Program-made: the position numbers and the translations under genes | The notes under the pieces: generated by a model | Told to the model about the DNA's origin: nothing | The model's database searches: none | The model's input: the letters and a program-made list of their open reading frames with translations, nothing else | Part shown: positions 51,118 through 63,518 of the stretch, piece after piece | How the letters are laid out: the number at the start of each line of letters is the position of its first letter | Numbering within the stretch: position 1 is the stretch's first letter | Assembly: GCA_961205875.1 (NCBI GenBank) | Contig: OY540822.1 | Location: forward strand, 12,836,501-12,900,500 | Direction of reading: 5' to 3' | Source: Sialis fuliginosa | Taxonomy: Eukaryota > Arthropoda > Insecta > Megaloptera > Sialidae | Length of the DNA stretch: 64,000 nt

Positions 51118-51863
51118 TAATTTTCTAACATATATTGATGGAATGTCCTTTTTAACTCAAAAATGAAAAAAAAAAATAAGTTAAATATTTTTAATAAGAG
51201 TTGTCAAGAATATATATTATGTTCTATCAATTTTTCTTTAGGTACCTATAACAAAAATCGTTATCAAGATTTTCGATTTTATATAAAAATAATAATAATA
51301 CATAAAATATCTGCTATGGGTGCCACCGGACTTTCTTATACGTAATAATGTGCGTGTGTATCTAATTATATAAACTTAATTTTTCTAGCCGTTCTGATAA
51401 GATAAATTTAATTAAGATAAAATTACTTTTTTAGTTGTTTTTTTTTTAAAACAGAAATTCTGAAAAATAAATATTAATTAGTAAATTGTTAACAATTAAG
51501 AGATTCATCCTGTATATGAATGTGTGTATATATAAGTGTGGTTTGTCTAACCAGCCCCTATGTTTCACAAGGTCGCACATGGGGTGTTAGAACCCTTTCA
51601 CGACAAGGGTAAATTTGATAATGGAATCAGTAGCATCTCGAATGTAGAAGATTTTAACCCTTCATTATCTACTCTAGCTTGTTTGAATCTTTGAATCATA
51701 ATATAACGTTACTTGTAATTATTTTATTCAATCTGAGAACATTTTAAACAAATCTAGATAATTTAAGTTTCTATTTCAAAAAACTACGTTTAACAGTAAT
51801 GAATGAAATTAAATTGCAAGCACTTTGAACTAATATATTATGACATGATTTTCTTATACGCAG

Positions 51864-52379
51864 TAAGGTACTGGCACCAGTTATGGCCGCTATAAGAGTA
51901 ATTGTGATTAACGGGCTTCTTTTTTGTAATTCTCATGAATTCATGTTACTAATAAAACAAGTAACTCTTTATTTAATCAATTTAATTACCAAAGTCTGCA
52001 AATATAGTTTGTTTTTTTAATTATAGCATTTTATTTTGTTTATGTTTTTTCTCTAGTAATGGATAAAGTAAAACCAGTAATGAGCACGCAGTGATGGACA
52101 CTAAATGATAAGTACTACGATACAAAAGATATAAAAGAAAGAATCGTGAAATTTGAAACAAAGTAAAGCAGTTACTAAATTATATTATACTAATAATTAG
52201 TTTAAATGTCCATCATTTTGACACCTATTGGCCGATTGTCATCAAATCACGCTGTAAGACAGTTAAATGTATATAGATTAATATTCAGAAATGGTAGTAA
52301 TCAAATATCAACACATATTTCTAATTCAGTACATTTAATTAAAAATTTGCCATTACTGGGGTCATATCCATGAACCTTA
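51864..52379 (+). mobile_element. MITE family I, copy 3 (right end degenerate)
   Basis: Left end TAAGGTACTGGCACCAGTTA. The interior matches the family through GCCATTACTGGGGTC. The right TIR has decayed to ATGAACCTTA, with ACTGGTGCCA lost. Confidence 0.8.
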
Positions 52380-54509
52380 TGTGTTTTTACCTAGGCATTG
52401 ATTATAAATAGAAGTATCAATATCAACACACGGTATAACACCTCTATTGATGTGATCCTTATGGATGTATGTAACCATCCATCTACAGATTCATCCTGAC
52501 ATTGTATTTACAATAAAATGATACACAAAGAAATTTCATACCTGCTTTACGCAGTCAACATTTGCTCCTCTTTGAAAATTATTCATATAGCGGAAAAGAT
52601 TCTTATAAAATGATGGCGTAAGTCATAATACATCATCATAGAAATGCTCTATTATTTTTGTTCAAAAGAACATCAACGGTCTCGTTGATATTATTATCGA
52701 ATCTTCTTTCAATTTGAAGCATTAAAAAACTTTTTATAAGAAAAAAATAAAACCTATAAAAATACTAATAATTAAATTTAACAATTTTTGAAATGTTTTT
52801 TTTATTGGTTTGGCACCGAATTTAAAAACTTTTAAAAATTATTAGTTATACTTTTCAATGTTTTTAGTTTTATTGTAATTTGAAGCATCCGTATTAAGTA
52901 AAATTTTGCATACTTTCTTTTGCATCGATATTTCTCGTAAACGGTTTATCCTATGATAAATAAGTAAAGTATATTTTTGTGTATTTTGAAAAAAATTAAA
53001 GAACAAAAAAATACTAGATAAAAATCGATGGGCCCACTGGTCCCATACATCCCTGGTCTAAATTATACTATTGGTTGATACTGAAAATAGATAAACTTAT
53101 TAATACTAAACCCTGTAGCAAATTTCATAACTGTAGCACAATGGGTTCTCAAGATATTAAATAAAAACTAATTTTGAATAAAATCTTTGGAGGGCTGTAG
53201 CTCCCTCACAAAAAATTTCCGGACATATGTTCATAAGATGTTTTTTGCTTAAAATATATTTCTTAATTTACCTGTATAATTAATCATCCTGTATAACTCA
53301 TATTGTATATTAAATAATTCATTGAGTCTATCAGTTAAAGTAGTAATTTTTTCCCAATTACAAATTTAGCGTACTTTATCTAATGTAATACAATTTTTTT
53401 AAAGGTATTTTATCTTTAAATGTATTTAAAGTATGTATGTACAGTCGCCTGCAGAACTCGTCTGGCACCCTAAAGGCTAGAATCGCTTACAACAGATTCC
53501 AAATTTAAAGACAAACATTATCGGTTATCTTTTTCTATCAAGTTTAATATATTTAAATACTAAAATTTGGAATATCAAATATTTATTGCCACAAAATTTA
53601 CGTATACAATTTTCAATAGATTACATAATAATTTAATTGCACAAATATATATGAGTACAATAAACGAAGAGTAGTTCTTTATCTAGCAAATGAATTTCAA
53701 AATATCTGTCTTTGTTTGATACATGGAGAAATGATTTAAATATTATAATAATCAAATGGGAGGAGCCTACTAAGTTTGTAATAAACGAAAATGAATACAA
53801 ACTGCAAGACCATTAATGCAGGTGACTGTACGTCGTAAATCTTCATAATGTTTGTGTGAAATGTAAAATCGATAGGTACAGATCATATTTGCAGATAGAT
53901 TCAACTGATTTGCATATGTTCTAAATTTATGTTGATCTGTTTTTAAGCATAGATATATAAAATATCTAGATATCAATTTTCACAGGTAACTAATAATATA
54001 AATAAAATGTTACATATATTCAAACGTAATTTCTAATATATATTCATATATTCTGCATTAATTTGCTAAATCTAATCCTCCGGAAAAAACTACCTCACAT
54101 TCTAAACATAAAGTGTAAGTGTTAAATGTATAATTTTTTGTACAACTGTGAGCATACATTTTTTTCTGAACTATAAATTTACGACTTTGCAAGTACCTTT
54201 AAACTTTTCTGTTAATATCCTAAGTCAATATTTCTTTTTTAAAGTAACGTTGCTTTTTTTCAATTCATGCAAATTAAATGAAAATATTTATTGTTAAATA
54301 TACGTCAACAATAAGGGTATGTAAAAGGGGTACATTTTTAGAAGAATAATGTATATTTAAATAAACAAACTACATATATACAAAAATCATTGAACTGACA
54401 CTAACCAAAATTACATTTAAAAAGGCAGGGTTTAATATAAATCTGCAATAAATAAATCATAAATAAACCCCCCCCCCCTTTCACTCCACCGTTTAAATTC
54501 TACCCTATA

Positions 54510-55011
54510 TAAGGTAAAACCACCAGTTATGGCCGCTATAAGAGCAAGGTTTACTGTTTTTTATGATTAAAGGGCTTCTCATGAAAACAAGTAACTCTTT
54601 ATTTAATCAATTTAATTACCAAAGTCCGAAAATATAGTTTGTTTTTTTAAATATAACCTTTTATTTTGTTCATGTTTTTTCTCCAGTATTGGCAAAGGTA
54701 AAACCAGTAATGAGCACGCAGTGATGGACACTTGCTAATGATAACAAAATGATAAGTACTACGACACAAAAGATATGAAAGAAAGAATCGTGAAATTTAA
54801 AACAATGTAAAGCAGTTACTAAATTATATTACACTAATAATTAGTTTAAATGTCCACCATTTTGACACCTATTGACAGAGACAGTTAAATGTATATAGAT
54901 TAATATTCAGAAATGGTAGTAATCAAATATCAACACAATTTCTAATTCAGTACATTTAATTAAAAATTTGCCATTACTGGGGTCCATTCCAAGACTGGTG
55001 CCACTACCTTA
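54510..55011 (+). mobile_element. MITE family I, copy 4
   Basis: Left end TAAGGTAAAACCACCAGTTA and right end GACTGGTGCCACTACCTTA. TA occurs at both edges. The interior CGATTGTCATCAAATCACGC block is partly deleted (ACCTATTGACAGAGACAGTT). Confidence 0.85.
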
Positions 55012-55449
55012 TTATTAGAACATCAATCCTCATTTGTCACTGAATACTAGAGGAACAAATTTATTACAAATGAATATTTTTTATACCCAAAAAACTATCA
55101 TATTTCTGTATCATATTACAACACTAACAACTTTATTGTATAAGGTTTAAGGTTTCATAAGTGATGTAAACCTGATACTGAGAGATGCTGTGAAAGGGTT
55201 AGATACTCAAGTATCATTTATTTTAAAATACATGCATAGTAATATTTCGATCAATATTTAAAAAGCATCCGCAGCAACCTTCATACCGAAAGTATTTTAT
55301 CATTCTACGAACAAGGGAATTCCGTAAATTGACTCCCCCCCTTCTACCTCCTGCGAAAAAAAGAAAAATCTCATACACTCATAATCTTAAATGAATTTTA
55401 AAATTTTTAATTCTATTTTTAATATAATGTGTATAATAAAATAAATAAA

Positions 55450-55722
55450 TAAGGTACTGGCACCAGTTATGGCCGCTATAAGAGCAAGGTTTACTGTTTT
55501 TGTGATTGACAGGCTTCTTTTTTGTAATTCTCATGAACTCATGTTACTAATAAAACAAGTAACTCTTTATTTAATCAATTTAATTACCAAAGTCTGCAAA
55601 TATAGTTCGCCTTTTATTTTGTTTATGGTTTTTCTCCAGTAATGGAAAACGCAGTGATGGACACTTGCTAATGATTACAAAATGATAAGTACTACGAGAC
55701 AAAAGATATAAAAGAAAGAATC
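55450..55722 (+). mobile_element. MITE family I, copy 5 (3' truncated)
   Basis: Left end TAAGGTACTGGCACCAGTTA. The interior is collinear with the family up to ATATAAAAGAAAGAATC, where similarity stops. The right TIR is missing. Confidence 0.8.
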
Positions 55723-57641
55723 CAATATCCAATACCCTATATTTTTCAAGGGGGCAATCCTTAAGTACACTCAGAAACTTAAGTACCATTTTTATATAAA
55801 ATATATGTAAGTCAATGAAATAAGTAAATATAGTTTTGTTTTTTCATACAAAAACTATTTTCTTAGATTAAACACAGTGAGAATTTTTAATTACTATTGT
55901 TTTTAAATTATTAATGATGCACTTTTTCCAAATTCTGTGAGGTTTTTCTTTTTTTTAAATAAAAAAAAATGAGTTCGTCAAAATGAATTTCCAACTACCT
56001 ATAATAAAATATAAAAAAATCGAGTTATCTACATTTTACATCTAGACGATGTATGCACATCTTAAAAATAATGTTTTCAAGTACTATATTTACCTGAACG
56101 GTACAAGAAAAAAAATGAAATAACAGGAAAGGGGCTAATTATTAAATTTCTTATAATCTCACTAAACGGGCAAACGGCCAGTTCAGTTATACAAGGTAAA
56201 CTGTTTTATTCATTGTGAAACCATAATTGGCCGACTGCATCTTCTCCACATGTACAAAGTATATAATTAATTTTGAAAATTCGAAAATATGGACGTACGA
56301 AGGTTTAAATCATACATACATGGTCATGTATTTTAAAAATAAATAACATACATATATATATACTAACGGATATGAGAAATATGAATATAAACTAATATTT
56401 ATTTTATTAATTCTTTGTTATTTTTGCAAATTTTGTTGGAATTGCAACAATATAAAGGAATCTTTATTTAAAAATCCAAATTTATATAGGGTGCTCCATG
56501 TTAATACGGAAAGTAATGTGTACTTACTATAATAATAAATAACGATTCAGAATTTATACGTTTTTTTTAAATAAAATGTAAAATAATTAAATTTCAATGA
56601 AAACTAAAAAAATACGATATACAGTAATATTTAATTAAATAGATAGAATTATGAAATTGCTTGTCATTCTAACAATGAGAAGAAAAAATATAATTTAATA
56701 GTGTATTATTATATTAATAGTCTTTATTGTAAAATAATTAGATAATTTAATAATATTAATTATCGGATATTAATATAATAGAATATCATTAGCTTAATGT
56801 ATGTACATATGTTTGAGATATAAAAATATAAATTTTAAATTAAAAGATGGTGTGTTTAAAAGGGTAATGGGGGGTAGGATCTAGCCTGAAAACCCGGGGC
56901 TAACGAGGTCCTGTGCTTTTATTTATTTTTAGATTTTTTGGCGGGAAGAGCCGCCGAAAATTCCAGTCTTTACACCAAAAAGACAAAACAGCAACACAAT
57001 GTTTTTAAAAGTTGTGTTTTTTTTTTTGTATAAACACAACATAACAATTTCTAACTACGAATAATAAAAATTTAAATTATTGACACCTTTACGCGATTTA
57101 CTTTTCTATACAATTTTAAACCATCCTTTTTGTACAAAAACACTTTATCAATTAAATAACATAAATGAATTTATTGTAAGTATATTACGTCTATTTTGAA
57201 AAATTCTTACACCTGGGGAAATACTAGACCCTCAAGAAAACTATAAATACATTTCCAAGAAAACAAAGAATGTAAGAAATGAACACAAACATCGCTGTTT
57301 AATTCTACAGACCGTAATAAATATAATCAACCAATGTGTAACGCATCTTGAATAATAATAATTCTCCCCCCCCCCTCGTCCCGTTGACCACCGCCTTGCG
57401 ATCTCGAATCCGGTCGATGCTGTCAAATAACCGTCATTATTATTTAGAGGCAATGATTATATTGTTTAGCCATGAAGATAAAATCTTGAGTAAGTTAACT
57501 TGGACCCAGTAGCAAAATACATTATACGCATGCGCATTTTTAGCGTGGAAATTTTCTCGGCGCAATAACGTAAAATAGAATGTTTATTTTATGCAAAAAT
57601 AAAGATTTTCGATCTTAAATTTATTTTTATGTCTCACTTAC

Positions 57642-57694
57642 TGCGTGGATGGGTTCTTTTTACGACAGCCTTGAGGCGCTTTCAAAAATAACAT
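57642..57694 (-). CDS. grh: Grainyhead predicted first coding exon (residues 1-17 plus 2 nt)
   Basis: On the minus strand an ATG opens MLFLKAPQGCRKKNPST and is followed by CA and a consensus donor GTAAGTG. The two leftover bases (CA) plus the first base of the next exon (A) make CAA (Gln), so the phase matches exactly and the frame runs into KRKDSIDQ. An in-frame TAA lies upstream of the ATG, so the frame does not extend further. The stretch is more GC-rich than its surroundings. No family similarity was used to find it, so it is a structural prediction. An alternative is that translation starts elsewhere, for example at the internal Met in exon 2 (residue 38) or from another promoter. The 5'UTR is not defined. 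Confidence 0.55.
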
Positions 57695-57957
57695 ACGAGT
57701 TAAATGATTTTGTAAATTAAAATCTTAGCTTTTGATTTTTAAATTTATAGTAATTGCATATATTTTATACACACTATACGGAGAAAATTTTATTGTATTT
57801 TTACTAGAAATTCCCACACTTTATCAAAATTAAATAGTCATTATTGCCAATAACGTAGAAATTAATTATCCACTAATAAAAATTGCATATAATTATTTAC
57901 CATATTACACTATCATAGAAACATGCCAAAAATCTGTCAAAAAACTCTGATCATAGA

Positions 57958-58142
57958 AACCATAGACATAGAGACATGGACTGCGCATTCTGTATAAAAT
58001 TTGGTTATAAAAGTGAAGATACTCTTTTACTCATGTTTAAATAAAGACAAGCATAGACCCACAATTCGCTTTATCTCTTTTTCTTGTGAAGACTTGATTG
58101 TCGAATCAGTTATTCACAGTACATGCTTTATGTCTATGGTAG
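57958..58142. mobile_element. MITE family II, copy 2
   Basis: Left end ACCATAGACATAGAGACATG and right end CATGCTTTATGTCTATGGTA are inverted. It shares GGACTGCGCATTCTGTAT and TGTTTAAATAAAGACA with copy 1 at 40482-40681. It lies about 260 bp upstream (transcript sense) of the predicted grh start codon. Confidence 0.75.
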
Positions 58143-58160
58143 TAACAATATAAAGTCAAA

Positions 58161-58409
58161 TAAGGTACTGGCACCAGTCTTAATGGCCCCTTTAAAAGCA
58201 AGGTATACTATTTTTTGGGATTGATGGACTCCTTTTTTGTAATGATCATGAACTTAGAAATTAGTTTAAATGTCTACCATTTTGTCGTCAAATTAAATCC
58301 AGTAATGGTAGTAATTAAATATTAACAAATATTTTTAATTTAGTAGGTACATTTAATTAAACAAGAATCCAACACTGGGGTATAATCCAAGACTGGTGCC
58401 AGTACCTTA
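58161..58409 (+). mobile_element. MITE family I, copy 6 (internally deleted)
   Basis: Both TIRs are intact (TAAGGTACTGGCACCAGT and ACTGGTGCCAGTACCTTA, near-perfect inverted copies). The element is only 249 bp because the middle is deleted. This copy best shows the symmetry of the family's ends. Confidence 0.85.
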
Positions 58410-60944
58410 TTTTAAAGTTGACTAGTAACACTGTCATTTTTGTTTTGATCGTATTTCTTTGATAATTTAATAACGACCTAACATAATATAAATTTTCCAG
58501 ATTTTTCGATTATTCGTTGGAATATATTCTATTTAATAATTATATACAACATAATAAAATTGCTTGTAATAATATATTTTATTACACTTAAATTTTGGTG
58601 TAATTTTATAATAATTCTTGATATTATCGAGTTGTCCTTCAGTTACCTATATTTCTATGGTAATTTTTTCATGTATTATTATTATTTATGCTTCGTATGG
58701 ATTTCAGCAATTTATTTTCTAGACAACATAACAATCGAAATCATTTTGTTTTGCGATTGCTTACAAATAAATTCCGGACATAGACACAATACTACAACAC
58801 GTTTTTGAAAATTAAATTTCAATTGGCAATGAGTTGTCTTATTATAAATTCTGTTTACATGTTAATATAATAATTTTAACATAATATGACGTCATCTAAT
58901 TCCGCTGTAGAATAATTGATTTCAAAATCAGATTTTAGATTACAAGATCGATAAAAATTGATCAATTTGTTATTATAATATTAAAATAGGATATAGAAAC
59001 AAAAAATATAATATTTTAAAGTCATATGAAACTACTGTGTACATATATTATGGTAATTTAAAAACGGAAACTAAAAAAATAAATTGAAACAAATAATTTT
59101 TAATTGTAGAATAATTATTTCATAATCTAATTGAAAACTAAACAATAGCTGTTATTATTATTCTCTTAGACTGTGAGGATATATCTAAATATTTGACCTT
59201 GCCACAACACACCTTTTGCTATTGTATTATATTTATATATTACTAGAGGGACCTCTAAACGATGGTCGACATAAATATTACATATTAGTGAATTAGAAAT
59301 GTTGGTAGCAGAATATTTATGCAGTACCTAAGCTAAAATTAACTTTGGTAGCAGTTATGAATACTACTTCCGTAATGTTTATTGAATCCTGACCTGACAA
59401 GCACAAATGCAACTCCCCCTCTTATATTTGTATCCCCGTTATTCACATAGAATATATGTGGCAGAATTCATAAAAGAAAAATTGATAAATAATAAATTTT
59501 TAATTGCTCAAATATTTAATAAAAAAGTGCCATTTAATAAAAATAAATATTAACTAACTAATTATACAATTTTAGAAAAAAGTTTGTATATATTATAATA
59601 ACACAAATACATTTGTTTGAGGTTCACTGGCATTTCACACCGAACAACACTGCAAATGTCAAAGGTGAGTGATAAATTTGTAAATTATTATATAGGTGTA
59701 AAAAATATGATATATAAGGTATAATAATATTGTTTGTATTCGTAATTTTTTAAATGAAACCAATGATTTCATAAAAATGTTTATTACACATAAGTACTTG
59801 AGTACATAATAACATAAAGAATTAAAAATGTTTATATTATTGAATATTTCTAGTCAAAAATAATCTAAATTATCTAGATGAAATATATATTTATTTTTAT
59901 TTTAATAAACAAATACATAAATTCGTTTATGCAGACAGTTTGGAAAAATATTACTAATTCTGACACATTTTTTATTTATCTTTTTTTCCGCTATATCAAT
60001 TTTTTACCATTTTTAATCACAATTAAAATTTATTTCTTGTTCATTCTTTTCAGTGTCTTGTTTATTATTTAAAGATCACGAATTATGATAAACAATTACT
60101 TTATAAATATCTTACTTGTAAAATAAATTAGTTTTTGACAAGTGGGTTGTTATTTTAGTAATAAGATTTTATATATTTGTATACATATATACATATACAA
60201 TATACATATGTATTTGTATATATATGTTAACACATAGAAAAGTCAAGAGGGTCACTTTGTCATATATAAATTAGATAATCGGTAATTTTTTTTACCTTAG
60301 CACAGTATAAATATATAAATTAAAAAAATGTTTCAATATAAGATGGGAAAAGATTTAACCTATTCCTACAACATTTTAATAAATTATTGTATGAAACACG
60401 GATTAAATAAAATGTATTATTATGAATTACGAAAATTCATTTTTAATAAAATATGCGTAAAAGGAGTAACTATAAATTGACTATAGTCAAAATTCGAATT
60501 GCCTGGATTGTCAAAAGAACACAGTACATCCATACCAACTATATACCATTGTATTGTATATTTTATGATCTTATATTATTTAATATAAGTCAACCGTAAA
60601 AATCTGACAATTTTATACACAGTATGTGCAAAGAAATTTTTTTAGTCGGCCCTTTCACATGCAAAATATACTGGACATTGATTTACAGTATATGTGTTTG
60701 CATATATTTACTCAGGATCGGCCTAAGGGCATTTTACAAGGCACAACATGTAGCAGTACAGTTACTTTTGGTTGCTGCATTTATATTTATTTATATTCCA
60801 TTCTTCATTGGCGCACGAAATAAATTTTCAAGTGCAAGAAAACGTAAAATTAAAAATAATACCTATTGATACATTTTAACCAAAAATCAAAAATAGCATT
60901 TAATATTAATTTACACGCTCAATTATAAAACTATAATACCTCTT

Positions 60945-61685
60945 CGTCTTATTTTCTTGTATTTTAGTCGATATTTGTATGACGAGTTGAAGTTCACTGC
61001 AGGAAATTTCACTAAAAAATTTCAAATTTTTGATTTCGTTAAAAGTATGTTTATTGTATAGAAAATGACGTGAAAAGTTGTTTGTTTCAAACCGCAGGTT
61101 TGTATCTCAAACCGTTCTCGAGATATAGCCTCTCAAAGTTTTAGTTTTTTCAAATTTTTGGAGAAAAAAGGTCATAACTTTTGAACGTGTGGTCGGAATT
61201 AATTTTAGTTGACGGATTTGAAACAAGCGTGTCAAAATCTATATAATGACATGTATAATACCTTAAAACTCGAAAAAAAAAAATTCGCGAAAAATCGAAA
61301 AAATTCAAAGGGGTATACCTTAAAAAAATGTCGATTTTTGGCCAAAATTTTTTTTGTCGGATTTTAGGGTATTATACATGTCATTATATAGATTTTGACA
61401 CGCTGATTTCAAATCCGTCAACTAAAATCAATTCCGACCACACGTTCAAAAGTTATGGCCTTTTTTCTCCAAAAATTTGAAAAAACTAAAACTTTGAGAG
61501 GCTATATCTCGAGAACGGTTTGAGATACAGACCTGCGGTTTGAAACAAACAACTTTTCACGTCATTTTCTATATAATAAACATACTTTTAACGAAATCAA
61601 AAATTCGAAATTTTTTAGTGAAATTTCCTGCAGTGAACTTCAACTCGTCATACAAATATCGACTAAAATACAAGAAAATAAGACG
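60945..61685. mobile_element. Long near-perfect inverted repeat (hairpin), arms about 330 bp
   Basis: The left arm (60945-61272) starts CGTCTTATTTTCTTGTATTT. The right arm (61358-61685) ends AAATACAAGAAAATAAGACG and mirrors it almost base for base, including TCAAACCGTTCTCGAGATAT and AACGTGTGGTCGGAATT blocks. The 85-bp spacer is A/T-rich. There is no ORF. This fits a foldback element; if transcribed, it would form a very long double-stranded RNA. Confidence 0.92.
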
Positions 61686-62587
61686 TACAATCATTTAGTC
61701 ACTATATAAATATTTATATAAGAATTTAAAAAAGTAAAAGCTTGAATTTAAGGTGTTTCATAACTAGTTTTTTTTGTTAATAGGAGGGGGAGGATTGACA
61801 AAATATGCTTCCCTTATTAAAAACTTCACGTCTCGCCACTGCTATATACAAAACGAACTTTTTTCGTTCTCGTCTTAAATAATAATGTTAGGCGTTTATA
61901 CATATATGTATAATAAATTAAATATATTGTAGTATAAGAAAGTATAGTAAAACCAGGATTAGGTTGTGTCTGTTTGTCTGTAGAGACTGTAACTCAAAGA
62001 CTAAAGAAGATATATTAAAAATATGTTTACGCATTTAGAAATCCGATAACCGGAAACTGATTATTGTATATACACTCTTGATCGATTTTTAAATAATTTT
62101 AGAAAAAAGTTGTAGAGAATATTATTATTTATATGTTCTATTCAAAGAAAACAGTATAACGTATATGAAAGTTTAAAAAGATATAAAAAATTGTAAAATC
62201 AATTTATAGTTATTTTGAATTTATAAACGGTATATACATAAAATAACCGTTTGTTAGAAGAGAAACGGCCAGTATCTGTCCTTATACTGCTTAAGACAGA
62301 TCCATTCATTCTATAGAACCCTTTAGCATGGACAGTGGGCAGTTTTTATCTCTCTAATGTCCATCCAACGTACGGGCAACCCTCTAATAATATTCTTTTG
62401 TTCTTCTTCCCTTTCAATGTAGCATAAACTATATTTATATTCTGCTACACTGAAAAGATTTTCTTTACTGTTAAGATTTCTTAACGTGGGAAATAAAAAA
62501 CTTCATTAATACAAATAATGTTGTGCTTGACCTACACTGTAACTAATTTTTTTTTATATTTCTTATAAGGCCATTTATATAAAATAT

Positions 62588-62882
62588 TAGCGTATTGGAC
62601 CCGGTGTTACCCGGGTTGATATACGACCTAAAATATACACAAATTATACACCTAAACCTAACCTATCCATTAGTAATAACCTGAATAAAATCCGTTCAGT
62701 AGATACTAAGAAAATCGTGTAAAATTATATTTTCAATCTCCCAGGAAACATCAGGCCCCTTCTTAACAAACAAAAAACAATTGTCGGAGAAGTATCTCTT
62801 CTATCTAGTTAGCGATAAGTGAAAATAATATTTATTAAAGATTATATTTATATACCCGGATAACACCGGGTCCAATGCGCTA
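62588..62882. mobile_element. MITE with GC-rich TIR (TAGCGYATTGGACCCGGTGT)
   Basis: Left end TAGCGTATTGGACCCGGTGT then TACCCGGGT. The right end is its near reverse complement (ACCCGGATAACACCGGGTCC, then AATGCGCTA). TIRs are about 30 bp, the total is 295 bp, the interior is AT-rich and no ORF is present. Confidence 0.75.
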
Positions 62883-63029
62883 GTTTTAGATAAAAGTTGT
62901 AGAGAGTATTACTATAGGTATCTATAATTTATACTCCAATATATCCGTTCGCCAGAAATAAAAAAAGAAATACGAATTCGCATCCGACTTAAATTTTGAT
63001 GAGCTCTAAAATCCGAGACGAAACTTATA

Positions 63030-63518
63030 TAAGGTAAAGGCACCAGTTATGGCCGCTATAATAGTAAGTTTTCGGTTTTCTGGATTAATGGGCTTGTTTT
63101 TTTGTAATTCTCATGAACTCATGTTACTAATAAAACAAGTAACTCTTTATTTAATCAATTTAATTACCAAAGTCCACAAATATAGTTTTTTTTTAAATAT
63201 AGCCTTTTATTTTGTTCATGTTTTTTCTCCAGTAATGGCAAAGGTAAAAACAGAATGATAAGTACTACGACACAAAAGACATAAAAGAAATATAATAATT
63301 AATAAATAAATTATACTAATAATTAGTTTAAATGTCCACCATTTTGACACATATTGGCCGATTGTCATCAAATCACGCTGTAAGACAGTTAAATGTATAT
63401 ATAGATTAATATTCAGAAATGGTAGTAATCAAATATCAACACATATTTCTAATTCAGTACATTTAATTAAATAATTGCCATTATTGGGGTCCTTGCCAAG
63501 ACTGGTGCTACTACCTTA
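63030..63518 (+). mobile_element. MITE family I, copy 7
   Basis: Left end TAAGGTAAAGGCACCAGTTA and right end GACTGGTGCTACTACCTTA, with TA at both edges. It contains GGCCGATTGTCATCAAATCA and the family's AT-rich left half, which explains the short plus-strand ORF at 63049-63258. Confidence 0.85.

Larger units (their letters stand above)
41373..57641 (-). other. grh intron 1 (16.3 kb, predicted)
   Basis: No further coding exon was supported. It holds element 41507-41651, the small hAT-like element at 42727-42881, a TATA-plus-donor candidate (43952-44076), retroposon-tail-like sequence (48520-48850 and 49530-49660), Penelope-like fragments (49780-49925), a hAT-like MITE (50808-51117), family I MITEs (51864-52379, 54510-55011, 55450-55722), and C-runs at 54468-54478 and 57366-57375. 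If exon 1 is wrong, part of this is upstream flank. Confidence 0.45.
3022..57694 (-). other. grh: grainyhead (grh) gene, 14 coding exons spanning about 55 kb
   Basis: Joining 14 exons by GT/AG sites and phase gives one open frame of 968 codons plus stop. Order in the protein: conserved N-terminal block (about residues 73-115), Gly/Ser/Thr/Gln-rich activation region (about 133-510), CP2 DNA-binding domain (about 519-745), linker with an NLS-like PPMKRAKL (850-857), and C-terminal ubiquitin-like dimerisation domain (about 873-968). The family is the nuclear transcription factor that binds AACCGGTT-like sites and controls epidermal barrier, cuticle and neuroblast genes. The length is close to that of Drosophila Grh isoforms. 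Introns range from under 500 bp to about 16 kb. Unseen alternative or untranslated exons are possible, since fly grh is alternatively spliced. Identification from exon 2 onward is secure; the first exon is a prediction. Confidence 0.93.

Noticed and set aside
57241-57453. GC-rich 70-codon minus-strand ORF just inside predicted intron 1
   Set aside because: No start, acceptor-donor pair or family similarity; it includes a 10-C run and ends in AT-rich sequence.
58560-58808. Plus-strand 82-codon hydrophobic ORF
   Set aside because: Phe/Ile/Tyr/Leu-rich composition expected from AT-rich DNA; no motif.
60624-60869. Plus-strand 81-codon ORF with hydrophobic stretches
   Set aside because: No recognisable family, no start-site or splice support, and an overlapping ORF of similar length in another frame; hydrophobic content follows from AT-rich codons.
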